Shown here: positions 21,539 through 31,720 of the stretch, one piece after another | Layout: each line of letters opens with the position of its first letter | How positions within the stretch are numbered: the stretch's first letter is position 1 | Source: Ornithodoros turicata | Lineage: Eukaryota > Arthropoda > Arachnida > Ixodida > Argasidae | Length of the DNA: 64,000 nt | Direction of reading: 5' to 3' | Assembly (NCBI RefSeq): GCF_037126465.1 | Contig: NC_088202.1 | Location: 124,944,123 to 125,008,122, forward strand | Translations under genes and position numbers: made by a program | The notes under the pieces: model-generated | Database searches by the model: none | Told to the model about the DNA's origin: nothing | The model's input: the letters and a program-made list of their open reading frames with translations, nothing else

Positions 21539-21776
21539 TACACCCTTAAAAAAGGGGGATATGTTGTAACTCATTTTTTTAGGAGTACACCCTTGCCACA
21601 TGCATCACTCCCTTTGGAGTGTACAGTTACTCTCCATTACCCTCGTTAAGGAGTGAGGAGGCTCCTTAACTAGGATAATGGAGAGTAATTGTACACTCAC
21701 AAGGGAGTGATATATATGACAAGGGTGTACTCCCCAAAAAGGGAGTTACAACGCTCGTTTTTTTTAAAAGAGTGTA
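21539..21776. mobile_element. Foldback MITE (238 bp)
   Basis: The ends TACACCCTTAAAAAAGG and, inverted, TACACTCTTTTAAAAAA match well. Most of the element is a palindrome: 'actctccattaccctcgttaaggag' at about 21630-21655 is mirrored by 'ctccttaactaggataatggagagt' at about 21662-21687. It has no coding capacity. A transcript through it would fold into a long hairpin. Confidence 0.78.
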
Positions 21777-22384
21777 TGGCTTAAACGGGTTTAGACAGTG
21801 ATGATAAAGTATACTTTAGCCCTGCTTGATGTCCCCCTTTTTTATACCTCTCATATACTTTTTCTTCAAACAGTGAGAAGCGGCGTTGAGAACGAAGAAT
21901 GTTTTCTCCTTGTGTGTCCATTTTTTCCTGCACACTGTTTCCTCTTCGGAACTATCTTCGGATGTCCCACGAAAACAGGAAATGTCTGCAGGCGAACATT
22001 CCCCACAAGGTTCATTCTCGTCCTTTGCTTATCATACGTGGAATGTTAACGACTTGTCCACAGTTGCGTATGCTTTCGACAATTGTGCGTGTGCCACACG
22101 ATAGACAATAGTACAACGCGGGAGAACATCAACGTAACTTAATGGTATTTCAACGTTCGCTTTGTGAGTTCGATTGACAGGTCTGTGTATGTCGTGATGT
22201 AACCACTGCTTATCGTGTACTTCCTCTTGGAAATTGTCTGGCTTATTCCCGTCCCAGGTATTAATAAATGCGTCAGAGTTTTGCGCGGTGCTTTAGACAC
22301 CGTGTTGTTAGCGTGTCTATGAAGGTTGAAATGGACGCTCTATGGATGGATAAATTGCGTCTTCAGATATCATCTATAATTACA
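21777..22384. other. Unassigned stretch
   Basis: Several overlapping short plus-strand frames at 21798-22111, none with a recognisable motif. Confidence 0.35.
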
Positions 22385-22554
22385 GGAACTTCCATTTTCA
22401 CGCTAATATGAGTGCTAGTAAGGTTGAAAACGCCTTAGTGACATTGATCGAAGCCTTGAACATCACACGACGTTTTGCCAGGGAGCATCTCTACATTATT
22501 ACCGAAAGGCATTGGGATTTAGTTCCCTGGTATGATACCGCACTGATATCCCAG
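22385..22554 (+). CDS. Candidate coding exon, product unknown
   Basis: An ATG at 22408 opens a frame of 49 codons that ends exactly at a strong splice donor, ATCCCAG|GTAAATGAG (22555). Upstream, 'ctataattacag' at about 22373-22384 could be a splice acceptor. The peptide is helix-prone and charged (ENALVTLIEALNITRRFA, then REHLYIITERHWDLVPWY). I do not recognise a family. A possible next exon follows a 47-base gap: acceptor 'catccttacag' at 22591-22601, then an in-phase piece ALQAGKVPYLLEFC before another donor-like GTAGGT; the intron would be unusually short. No promoter was identified. This is the only place in the window with an ATG, helix-like composition and a fitting donor, but a chance occurrence is quite possible. 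Confidence 0.3.
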
Positions 22555-23452
22555 GTAAATGAGTTATTTTTATTTGCTACCAATTGGGTACATCCTTACA
22601 GGCACTGCAAGCAGGGAAGGTTCCTTACTTGCTCGAGTTTTGCGGGTAGGTTATCAATCATGTCATGTCAGCATCACTTTACAAGTAGAGACTACATCTA
22701 GCAGGGACACTATACAGGGACATTCGTGTGTGCGTATGTTCAATTAAGAGAGCACACGCCGGCACACTATATCCATCGGCTGCATCACTTCTGTGTTTCG
22801 TGAGCCCAATAGTATATTGTGAGATTAATAAATTTGCGACAATTTCTTGCCTCGAAGTTTTCACATGTGGGGTACGTCTGAGGAGAGTTCCAGAGGTGCA
22901 CGTGAGCAAGGCTTGTCTGAATTCTCCCTTTTTTTTTTGTTCCTTTTGCAAGTCTGCTTACTGATCGTGGATTCCATGATGCAACTCCCCAGCACTGCGC
23001 TGTACACAATCTAAGGGAAAAGGATACTCGTCTATAATTTGAAACACCATTAAGGACGCACGCCCCGCGTAATAGCTGCGTGTGCTTGTCCTGTCGGGAT
23101 TCATAATCTAAAATCACAGCCGTCTCACGGTGAAAAACACACTTCCTATTCCTCGGCAGCTGTCCATTTGCCGCGGCGAAGAAAGGCGCCTTCGCTGGCC
23201 TCCAGTCGCACACAATGGCCTCTCGAACGCCTCAGTGGACGGCCCGCCTGCGACCACGTAATCTGTACACCGATCCGAGATCACGAGACACTCGCCCACT
23301 AGTATTGCGTCAAGTGCATGTACGTAGGTACCGCTGAAACTTCGCTTCGGGACGTGTTTGAGGCAAAAACCTTATACTATTAAATCAGGTAACTCGGGGT
23401 AGCCAGTTCGACTTCGTCGAAACTCACATCACCATTTTTTATTTTGCTTTAT
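22555..23452. other. Unassigned stretch
   Basis: A 142-codon minus-strand frame (22785-23213) has no recognisable domain. Nothing else seen. Confidence 0.35.
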
Positions 23453-23600
23453 CACATCACATCACATCACAACTGGGGGAAAATGTGTTGAGACCAGGAT
23501 TCGAACCTCGGCCTTCTGATACGCCTTAAGCGCCTGATAGGACCTTCTGAAACGAAATCAGAAGGTGCAAGTTCGAATCCTGGAGTCAGCACCCCTTTCC
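23453..23600. mobile_element. Two facing tRNA-like 3' halves (SINE fragments)
   Basis: On the minus strand, 23453-23540 reads as a tRNA-like 3' half with B-box GGTTCGAATCCTGG followed by a tail of TGATG pentamers (tcacatcacatcacatcac on the plus strand). On the plus strand, 23545-23595 reads as another tRNA-like 3' half: a CCTTCTGA.../...TCAGAAGG hairpin, then B-box AGTTCGAATCCTGG. The two halves point away from each other, in an inverted arrangement. The first has the pattern of a SINE with a pentanucleotide tail. A-box regions are degenerate or missing in both. Confidence 0.6.
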
Positions 23601-24430
23601 TGGGTTGTTTATTTGATTCTGGGCGTTGGAGTGTTTGTGTCGTCGATGTTCGTAGCCCGCCTCGGCTAATTTTTGGTTGTTTACGTGTATAGCTTACACA
23701 AATTTTATAAAATTTATACAAGTTTTAGGCAACAGGGCAACAGGGTTTTAGGGTTACAGGGATAAATATTGGTGCATAGAAAATTGGCTAGACGAATTCC
23801 GAAACTCATTCTGCTTAGAACACTGCAGTCTCCGACAGTAAGGCAGCTCGGGAGTGGTCACGCGCGCGTGAGCACGGAGCGGGCCGGAGCAATGGCCGGA
23901 GCTTTCGCTCCTTGGACGTCAGAGCGTCCCGGCCTGACGTGTACGTGAGCTTCAGGGTGAACTCGTCGAGTAAGTCATCAAGTCATTATAGCGCTAAATA
24001 GGAGCAATTCCAATGCTCCTGGACGTGAACGTAGTCATAATCCTTTGCGAAGTATCGCGTATATTTCTCGAGGCTTCTGTCTTCCTCTCCCCCCCTTCAT
24101 GCGGTACTCCATATCCAGAGGCAGTTTCTTTTCTCTTGTTTCGTGTGTTTGAGTAATGAATTGCATAGGCGGCGTTTCGACTACACAATAGATATACACT
24201 GCTCCTGTACTTGGTATATCATTTTATTTTATGGTATATTTGGGTATTTTAGTGTAATTACCACCATTTATTTTCTGTGTTTTCTGTGCGCCCCTTCCTA
24301 ATGTAAGTCTTAGGCCACCGTGGCCCCCCAACTCTATTTCAGTCTGACACATCCGCATTGGCGCTGTAGGGTACTTGAATATATACATCAATAAAGAAAC
24401 AAATCCCAATCAATTTCGTATCTCCGTCTT
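23601..24430. other. Unassigned stretch
   Basis: GC-rich part at 23840-23950 with no open frame of note. Repeated 'cagggttttagggttacaggg' near 23736-23762 is a short telomere-like-sounding patch but not a TTAGG array. The segment 24200-24420 may be part of the 3' UTR of the minus-strand LINE to the right. Confidence 0.35.
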
Positions 24431-26143
24431 TCGCCGCTTTTGAGCGGGAATCTGAAAAAGTTGAAGCAATTTTTCGGGACCGTGCTGGTGGTGGTGGTGT
24501 GATGTTATAAGGAAGAGGAGTGAGGTCTGCCTGCTCAGACAAGGCGGCAAGTTTCACTCCTTTGTGAAAGGGGAAGGGAAGAAGGGGGAGTAAAAGAGAA
24601 AGGATAGAGGGTCAGAAATTAAAAGAAATGAGAAATTACAAACATAGAGATAAAGAAATTAGTAAGAAAGGAGGGAGGAGAGAAGGAAAGCGTTCACGAC
24701 AGTCCCACAGAGGAAGCGACGGCTAGGAGCGCGTCTCGCGCTTTTCTACGGATGTGGGTGGGACACTGCGGGTACAAAATCGCGTCTAGAGAGCCACAGG
24801 GAAGCGACAAGGCACTGAAACTCGAGATCAAGGTGTCTCTGGTTGCTTGAGACTCTGCACAGTTCATGATGATGCAAGCCAGGTCACCAAAACAGGAGCA
24901 AGTCTCACAGCGTGCACAGCGTGGCGATGACGCGAAGCCCAGTTTGTAACGAAAGGCGGGTGTCATAACGGACTTGCATCGGAGTCTGTGGAGAAGGGCA
25001 GATCGCTTCCGGTTGAGATCCTTCACGGGGCATGGTTGGGAGAAGTGCCGCACTTCCGGATAGGCAATGAGACGGATTACTTGGACGTACACAGAGAACT
25101 GCTTCCTATTATGTCGGTGGTCCAGAGGTGCAGGGACCTTAGGAGGAAGCTGTTGGCGATCCGGTTAGCTGTTTCGTTGCTGGATATTCCTGCATGGGAA
25201 GGAACCCACTGAAAACCCACGGCAATACCGTTGTTCTTGAGTTGTTTCCATATCTCCAGTATGGTATGTGCTATGGGGTCGTCGATGCCGGGGTTACATA
25301 TCCGCTGAAGAGAGCACTTGGAGTCTGTAAGCACAATAGCACTTTTCTCTCCGACGTTGAATAAAAAATTCCAGGACCTGCTTGATGGCTACAAGCTCGG
25401 CTAAGGTGGGAGACACTTTCTGCTCACTAAGGTGGAAGGTGGAAGACACTTGAGTGTCGATGCGACCGCCCCACGAGTGTTCGAGCGCAGGGCACCAGAA
25501 CCCTGCCGTACTACTTCCGGTAACGGGATTGGTGGACCCGTCGGTGTAGATTTCCAGTGCACCCTTGTTCTTTTCCATGATGGCTTCTTGTACAAGCACC
25601 TTGGCCACAATGCTGACATGTGACTTCTTTCTGAGACCCCGAAGGGAGCAAGAGCACTGCGGTCCCTGTCGAAGAAACGGTGGCTCTTACGCTCTGAAGT
25701 TCGGCCTAGGGCCAACAAGCATCTTGTAGGTGTACCTCCCCAGTTTCCTGAAGCGAGATTCGCGGTGGCGCCGTATTCTGCGGAAGATCTTCTTCCCAGC
25801 GTGTGACCTGTGTAGTCTGTCATACTGTCGCAACAAACGTTCAGTAGCAAAAAGACAAACGGGCACTGATCCCGCTTCACTGTAGGATTCACCGCTGGAT
25901 TATTGCTGCGGGAGGCCCAGAGCATTTCTTAGGCCCATACGATGAGGTGCCTCGAGCTGAACTAGCCTTGGTGGTGGCGGCAGGGTGTATGGGAGAGCGT
26001 ACAGTATGCGGAAAAAGACAAGATAATTGTGTAGCGTGCACAACGCCTTGGAGGAGCATCCCCAATCGGTACCACGGAGTCGTTTCAGTATATTTTGAAA
26101 GGCTCCGACGGTTGACTTGATAGCCGTGACCTGCGGACTTCAA
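24431..26143 (-). pseudogene. LINE ORF2 C-terminus (RT end, RNase H, zinc knuckle), dead
   Basis: On the minus strand from 26143 down: the end of a reverse transcriptase (RGTDWGCSSK..., YALPYTLPP, HRMGLRNALGLP), then a linker, then an RNase H domain with IYTDGS (25534-25551), AELVAI (about 25386-25403), LTDSKCSL (about 25310-25331) and WVPSHAG...SNETANRIA. The last carries Asn where the final catalytic Asp is expected. A Cys-rich zinc-knuckle-like stretch (RCARCETCSC...MNC) follows at 24840-24930, and the frame stops at 24694. In-frame TAA stops lie at 25900-25902 and 25687-25689, and frameshifts separate the two RNase H halves and the knuckle. RT followed by RNase H and a knuckle is the order in I/Ingi-type LINEs. 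A purine-rich plus strand (24545-24690), i.e. a pyrimidine-rich 3' UTR, lies downstream. 5'-truncated and inactive. Confidence 0.85.
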
Positions 26144-26169
26144 CTGAGCTTCTAGTTAATGGTGACGCC

Positions 26170-26560
26170 CGTCACCTTCACAGGCAGATGAGTACGTGCT
26201 GCAAAGTACTCCCACTAATCCAGCATGAGTTGGTGGACGACATCGATGACATTATTTCTTCCATGCGACTCGATAACGCATATGATACGTTGAAATCTGC
26301 TATGCTTTCCCGTACAGAGATATCGATTGACGACAAGCTTGGGGACCGTCGACCTTCTCAACTTCTGCACCGAATGAAGCAGTTGCGTAGAGACGTAGCT
26401 GACGACCACCCCGAGATCCTCTACCAGCTCTAGAAGTGCGGTTGGTCCTAGCGAGAAACGGGGAAACGACGATGATGAGTTTGGACCGACTGGTCGACCC
26501 CAATGACCGCATTACCGACGTTGAACGTTGTAGTAGACGAAGCAATTAAACGTAAGGACA
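26170..26560 (+). pseudogene. Gypsy-type gag remnant
   Basis: The frame 26188-26433 contains HELVDDIDDIISS, YDTLKSAMLSRTE and LGDRRPSQLLHRMKQL. This is the signature of the capsid-like gag proteins of tick Gypsy/LTR elements (family knowledge). A TAG at 26431-26433 ends it early. Just beyond, a shifted frame carries VRLVLARNGETT, which is the expected continuation. The zinc knuckle and protease are not seen. It lies directly behind the LINE remnant, on the opposite strand. A non-functional, frameshifted copy. Confidence 0.75.
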
Positions 26561-28049
26561 ATCACAACAGAAGCCTAACAGCGTCCGGTACTACAGGGAC
26601 GGCGGGAGCGCGTCCATTTACTCCATCCATGCGCAGATGACATGCTTTCTTTTTCAATTCGAACGAAAATAGAACTGGTAAATGTACTGCATCAACCTGC
26701 CATACAAGGTTCACATGTGTGGCACACCAAAGATATCATGAAAGTGGAGCCCGATAAACTTTCATGGCGCGAATAGTGGACAGCCAATAGAGAAGGGTGA
26801 CATTTTCTTAGAAACTGAGTGAAATCAGTTATCATGGTCCTCACGAAGTACTGCTTCCCCTTTCATAGCCTTGTAAATACATGTACAGACCACTTTTGGT
26901 CGCTCAGAGTCACCTATTTTCTTTTTGTTGTAAGGAGTCGACAGACAGCAGCCATCGCCATTTCAACAACACACTCACGGAGCAAGGCCGCGTTATGTCG
27001 CGCTCATCGCCAGCATGCACCTTTCTAGGTATAATTTTTTGTAGCAAAACAGAGGTCTAATATCGGGCCATGTCCTGGCAAAATATAAATGAAATTAAAA
27101 TGCGTGTTATCGAGAAACGGCCGCGCAAAATTATTGTTTTTCGAAAGATACCCAAAATCCTTGCTTGTTCCAGTACACATATGTAGACAGTACACTCGCG
27201 AGATATATAACAAATGAAAGAGCATCAAAATATGAGTAAGTTGACGCCGAGTGTAACTACGAGAGACATCTACAGCCAGAGAAATAACGCGCTGAAGATG
27301 AAACAAGATTGTGCGCTAGAGCATGTTCGCTATTGTTTATAGTACGAAACGGTGTACCTGCGCGCAAAAATCAGCGCTTGGCCTGCTGGCCTGGGGATAT
27401 ACTAAAGTGTAGAAAACATTGGCAAGAGTATCCTTTAAAACTCAGGAGACAAGCACGTTGAAAAGCAGAAAAAGTGAAACACTTGAATTCAGGGCCGGAT
27501 TTTCTTGATTTTTTTGCACAGAAACTATTCGGTAGAAATGATTCATTTTACTCTGTTGGTCATCACATACGCTGAGCTTCTACATATTAAAAGTAACGAA
27601 AATCCAGGAGGTCGATGACACCTCCCTGCCTGGTCTGACGTGAAATCTGCCACCAAGACCTGCGACCTATATACCCGCCCTTCGTATTTCCCAACCCGCA
27701 TTAGTGGACACAGCCGTCAGTGTAATACCTGCAAAGTATTTCGATAAGAAAGAGCTACTAGGTCCACAACCTGGACATACTGATGTTTACGGTTCTTCAC
27801 TTTAGGTATCTGCTTACGCAGGAAGTTCAGATTGGTCTTCGTAGCTGCTGGCGTTGAAGGGTCTAGCCTTGACTTGCACCTGACCTGCTTGTCTTCCTGT
27901 CGTCTCCTGAGCAGCAGAATGGTAGCACCTCAGACAGCTCTTCAGCATACTTCAGGATTGCTGCATGATCGTGAGGGGAGAAAAGAGACAGAGAATAATG
28001 GAAAGCGAGCAAAATACACGTGTAAGTGAGAAAACGTTTTTGGGTACCT
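26561..28049. other. Decayed stretch between Gypsy gag and RT remnants
   Basis: From position and spacing this should hold the lost gag end, protease and most of the RT, but I can recognise none of them. A CAGGGCCGGATTTTC word at 27482-27496 resembles a hAT left end, but no partner was found. A 93-codon minus frame at 27025-27306 has no motif. Confidence 0.4.
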
Positions 28050-28250
28050 GAGCATGAAATCCGTGGTCATCAAGCTACCCGTCCTCTTGCCTTCATGCCG
28101 TCACGTGCCTTATGAAGCCGACAGCAATAGGTCAGCTTCGCCGCTTTCGTGGCCACGTGAACTTCCACCGCCGATTCACTGCCACTTGCGCAGACGTCGT
28201 TCAGCTACTTAAACTTGCTCCGAGACAAAGCCGTTGTCAGTCGTGGTCGG
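28050..28250 (+). pseudogene. Gypsy-type RT/RNase H junction remnant
   Basis: The frame at about 28123-28245 reads QLRRFRGHVNFHRRF followed by TCADVVQLLK. It corresponds to the well-known (L)RxFLGxxNFYRRF motif at the thumb of Gypsy reverse transcriptases, just before RNase H. Stops and shifts surround it, so only this block can be read. It has the same orientation as the gag remnant upstream and the pol-end remnant downstream, which supports one degenerate element spanning roughly 26.2-29.3 kb. Confidence 0.65.
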
Positions 28251-28289
28251 AACCTGTAGATGCAATTGCATGACGGCCGGTGAAGAAAA

Positions 28290-28372
28290 GGCACCAGCAC
28301 TGGGATCCGAACCCACACTCTTCAATTTCCGGCCACAGATGCTACCAATTACACCATGCCAGTTATACTCTC
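28290..28372 (-). mobile_element. tRNA-derived SINE head, second family
   Basis: Read on the minus strand from 28372: TGGCATGGTGTAATTGGTAGCATC is split here as A-box TGGTGTAATTGGTAGCATC, and GGGTTCGGATCCC is the B box. It differs in sequence from the SINE at 9829-10077. It lies within the Gypsy-like remains. A body and tail cannot be delimited. A tRNA pseudogene is an alternative reading, because anticodon-stem pairing is poor. Confidence 0.6.
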
Positions 28373-28499
28373 TTCGACGTACCAAGCCATGCTAGGAAAC
28401 ACGGGGACACTCACTCACCCTCACACCTTGTATCTTACATTGTTGCCAGTCGTTCCCACATTCACACAGACGAACGCAGTCGTGGCTGCGGCGTCTTGT

Positions 28500-28625
28500 T
28501 ACGTTGTAGTGGATGAGCCTGATGAACACGCAGGGGGACGAAGACAACACAAGCCTGCCAACGCTCAGTTGCATACTCCACTTGAATGATAGCATTTGAA
28601 TGCCATCATTCAATTGAAGTCTCCA
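28500..28625. repeat. Dispersed repeat, related to 46550-46625
   Basis: 'ggacgaagacaacacaagcct..caacgctcagttgcat' here matches 'ggacgagcacaacacaggcct..aacgcccagttgcatgc' at 46565-46610. Next to it, 28590-28618 holds a short palindrome, gaatgatagcatttgaatgccatcattc. The class is unknown. Confidence 0.45.
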
Positions 28626-29060
28626 TGGTGTGCACAGTTTGGCCCACCATCGTATATGCGCTCCTCACAGAAGGTTCTCACCGTAGAGCATGCTTGGCCG
28701 ACGATGCACCAAGACATCTTGTATCTCGTGTCAGCTTTCGAAGGTTGGTCTGCAAGGTTGGTGGTGTTAGCCGGGCTTAAGACTCAACACCAGGCGCTCC
28801 ATCTTCCAAGCGCTGGTCTGAACTTGCATGGTCTGTGAGTTTTCGCTACGCCTTTCTCACCTCAAGCAGTAACGAATCTCGTCAGCCACCCAACGACTGC
28901 ATAGAAGACCTGAGCTATTTGTTTCGCAACGTCACCCCCACATCGCTCGCCATCGCGACGTGCAGTCTTCATCAACCAAGACATACGCAATGCAACAAAT
29001 GTATTCATCAGGACGGACTGCTTAAAACCGCCTCCATGTTTCATTACACAGAACACTATC
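28626..29060. other. Unassigned stretch within Gypsy-like remains
   Basis: By position this should be integrase, but I cannot read HHCC or DDE motifs. Confidence 0.35.
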
Positions 29061-29280
29061 CAGTGCTATCTCGGGCTCGAAGATGGTTCGCGTTGTTATT
29101 AACGGCAAGCAGGACACCGTCCCTTTCGACCGCCGTCGAGCCTGCCTACATCTTATCATAATCCTCATTATCTACTCTCCTTGATCTTCACACCGATTCT
29201 CCTCACCAACCGAAGCTCACAGGGCAAGTCACCTGGTCATCCCGAAAATCAACTGTCTACACACCATAACGGCGGTCTCT
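29061..29280 (+). pseudogene. Gypsy-type pol 3' end remnant
   Basis: VVINGKQDTVPFDR (from about 29092) and, one frame away, VEPAYIL (about 29136-29156) correspond to the end of Gypsy integrases, where a '-ING.....DR.KPAY.' motif is usual. A ctatggagtgagccatagcg word at about 29279-29298 is a short palindrome near where a 3' LTR would begin, and 'agcgccctcggtggcgcc' follows. A frameshift within the motif shows the copy is dead. No pair of LTRs was found. Confidence 0.55.
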
Positions 29281-30235
29281 ATGGAGTGAGCCATAGCGCC
29301 CTCGGTGGCGCCTCCGACATAACTTACAGAGAAGGCTGACTGGCGTATTGTTCTCGTATCTGACCTGTGGGCTGTCAAGTTTGAATTCAGTTTTTGTTAA
29401 CGTGACTCATTTATTCCGGAGCTACGAATTATGGAATGTGTCGTTGTTTGCTGCGTTCTATAACAACGTCACCTATGTACACGAAGCCTACTTTTTCTCT
29501 CTTCTTCGCCACATGGACATATAGGGTTTATTCACATGACGTCATCCGTGGAAGAGCGCCACAGTCTCTACAGCAGATTTGCCGCCATAACGTAGGTCCG
29601 TAGGTTGACTGTCTAGCTAGGCCTTCACCCAGGTCGCATTCACTGTCCACTTGGTGTTTCAAAGTTACTGTACTGTGTGGATATTATTTTACTGCAGTCC
29701 AAGCAATTTTCATGTTTTTAAACGTTAATAGTCCTCTAAATAGCACATCGCGGTGTAGGAAAACTGGAATCAAACTACGAAGGACTATATGCTTATAAAT
29801 ATACACTTTTTGATTATGCTTTTTCGAAGCTAGTGCCCTGTGGAGGGGTGACGTCAGTGAATAAACTCGATAGAGCCACGATGTCATCTGCCCCAGCCAA
29901 TCCGTATGAAAGAGTTCATGCGTCACGTACGGTCACATAGCCCATGAGGGGCGGGCCATGTCACCTTAGCAACGAGAATTAGCACAGGCAGGTAACAAAC
30001 ACGAATGACACAAACACGCAAGCCTCCTATGTCCAAGAACCAATGAAATACATTTTTATTTTTTACTACATTCGGTTGCCGTCGTGAGGTCCTTGATGGC
30101 TGGCGGGATGAATGAGTAGCTAACCCCACTGGCCTCCTTTCCCGAAATTAGGAACAGCGTACGCGTGAAAAAAAACTCAGTGACACGCCGATTTTAGGCC
30201 GCTCGCAACAGTTCATAACTTCCCGAAGCCGTCCC
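29281..30235. other. Unassigned stretch
   Basis: May include a degenerate 3' LTR at its left edge. Otherwise nothing recognised. Confidence 0.35.
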
Positions 30236-31332
30236 TACACACTAAATTTCAAAACACCCTTTTTGGTGTAATTCGGCGGTATCATAACTGACTCCCTTTT
30301 TGGTGTATATCGACACCCTTTGGAAAAGTTACACCCCTCAGATAAGGTGTATTCCTTACACCCAAATTGGTGTATTTCAACGGTATCATAACTGACTCCC
30401 TTTTTGGTGTAATCCTACACCCAGTGGAATCTATACACCCTTCTGGAAAGGGTGTAAATGGAGTGCACCATGTGTGGTATATGAGACACGGCGAAATGAA
30501 GTCCTCGAACGCGTCCGAGGAATGTCTGAAGAAGTCATGGCTGGGCTTTGGAATTCCAGCAATCTAATTCCAGCAACCACTGTAAGCCAAACCGATACAG
30601 ATACATAAATGATACGGATGATACGGATGAATACATATAAATAAATGAAATAAAATAAAATATCGTAAAATATATTAAAAATCAAAATAAATAAATACAG
30701 ATATTAGTACAAATTTTGTTCACTTGAACATACAGTTCTTCATGGTTTCCTGTTTGTTAGTGCAGTATGTATCCTTGTATTCGATATGCAAATGCTCTGT
30801 TCCTCTGTTCTGTGAATACACAACTTTTTGCTCTGCCAATCCTTTATCGTAATTCTTTTTTGCTGAATATGCACTGCACTTGCTTACCACACTGTATTGG
30901 GCTGACATCTGACATAATGTCCACAAAAACATTGGAAAGGACAAATATTTTTTACTTTATGGTATTAGTTAATGATGAAGTCATGTCGTAAATATTAGGT
31001 ACTGACAGCACAAGAAGGTAATTCGTTATTCGCCACATATCCATTCATTGCCTTTTCTTAAGAAAATGTCAAACTGGAACACATGTTTCACCCACTGTGG
31101 ATGTCCCCCAAATAAAAGTCTCATTACTATATATGTTGTTCATTTACACCATATTTACACCAAAATGTGATAACACGTTGGAAAGAGGGTGTTTCGAAAC
31201 ACTAACACCCCATTAACACCACTTCTGGTGACTGTTTTTTCCATAGAAGGTGTAATAGGGGAGTATATGCAATGTTACACCCTAATTACACCTCAAACAC
31301 ACCAAAAAAGGCGTTCTGAAATTTACAGTGTA
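30236..31332. mobile_element. 1.1-kb element with terminal inverted repeats
   Basis: The left end TACACACTAAATTTCAAAAC and the right end, inverted, TACACTGTAAATTTCAGAAC match at most positions, and the similarity continues for about 35 bp into 'gccttttttggtgtgttt'. Sub-terminal regions are full of short GGTGTA/TACACC words on both strands. A stretch of about 104 bp is duplicated in tandem near the left end (30265-30368 and 30369-30472). No transposase frame. A non-autonomous DNA transposon with an unassigned superfamily. Confidence 0.65.
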
Positions 31333-31385
31333 TGGCCTATATACCTGTCGATATTCCAAGAGAACGCTTTGTCACGGCATGTAAT

Positions 31386-31480
31386 AGGGTTCCGCGTGTT
31401 CGGATTTATCCGAAAAATCTGAAAAACGTACGCCGGTTAACTGTGAAGTAATTCGGATTTATGCGGAAAATTCTGCAATT
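31386..31480. mobile_element. hAT-like terminus, orphan
   Basis: TAGGGTTCCGCGTGTTCGG followed by two copies of 'ttcggattta.(t/g)c' resembles a hAT left end. No inverted partner was found to the right, so the element seems truncated, possibly by the following retroelement piece. Confidence 0.4.
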
Positions 31481-31504
31481 GTGGGTTTCAGTAATCGAGA
31501 ACTC

Positions 31505-31720
31505 AGCACGCAAGGCCTATACTACTTTATACAATATAATATATATATATATAATATAAAAGTGAAATAATAAGACTTGGACTACAGATTACAGGGACGT
31601 TAACAAAAACTAATTTATTTAATGGGCAATTTAACACATAGATTAAAAAAAGAATGGTCGACGTTTCGACAGTGGCACTGTCTTCGTCAGGACGGAGGAA
31701 GGTCCTGACGAAGACGAATA
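31505..31720 (-). mobile_element. Penelope-like element fragment with hammerhead-like motif
   Basis: On the minus strand at 31657-31693 the sequence reads CTGACGA, then a GACAGTG/CACTGTC stem, then GAAAC and GTC. These are the conserved parts of a minimal type-I hammerhead ribozyme, as known from terminal repeats of Penelope-like retroelements. A second CTGACGAAGAC lies on the plus strand at 31704-31714, so the two face each other as a perfect 12-bp inverted repeat (31683-31694 and 31703-31714). An AT dinucleotide run lies at the left edge (31530-31560). One extra A after the CTGACGA core and a stem I of only about 3 bp speak against an active ribozyme. Confidence 0.45.

Noticed and set aside
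23736..23762. Telomere-like repeat
   Set aside because: Only a few irregular 'agggtt' words, not a TTAGG tandem array.
27482..27496. hAT left end CAGGGCCGGATTTTC
   Set aside because: No inverted partner or target duplication was found nearby.
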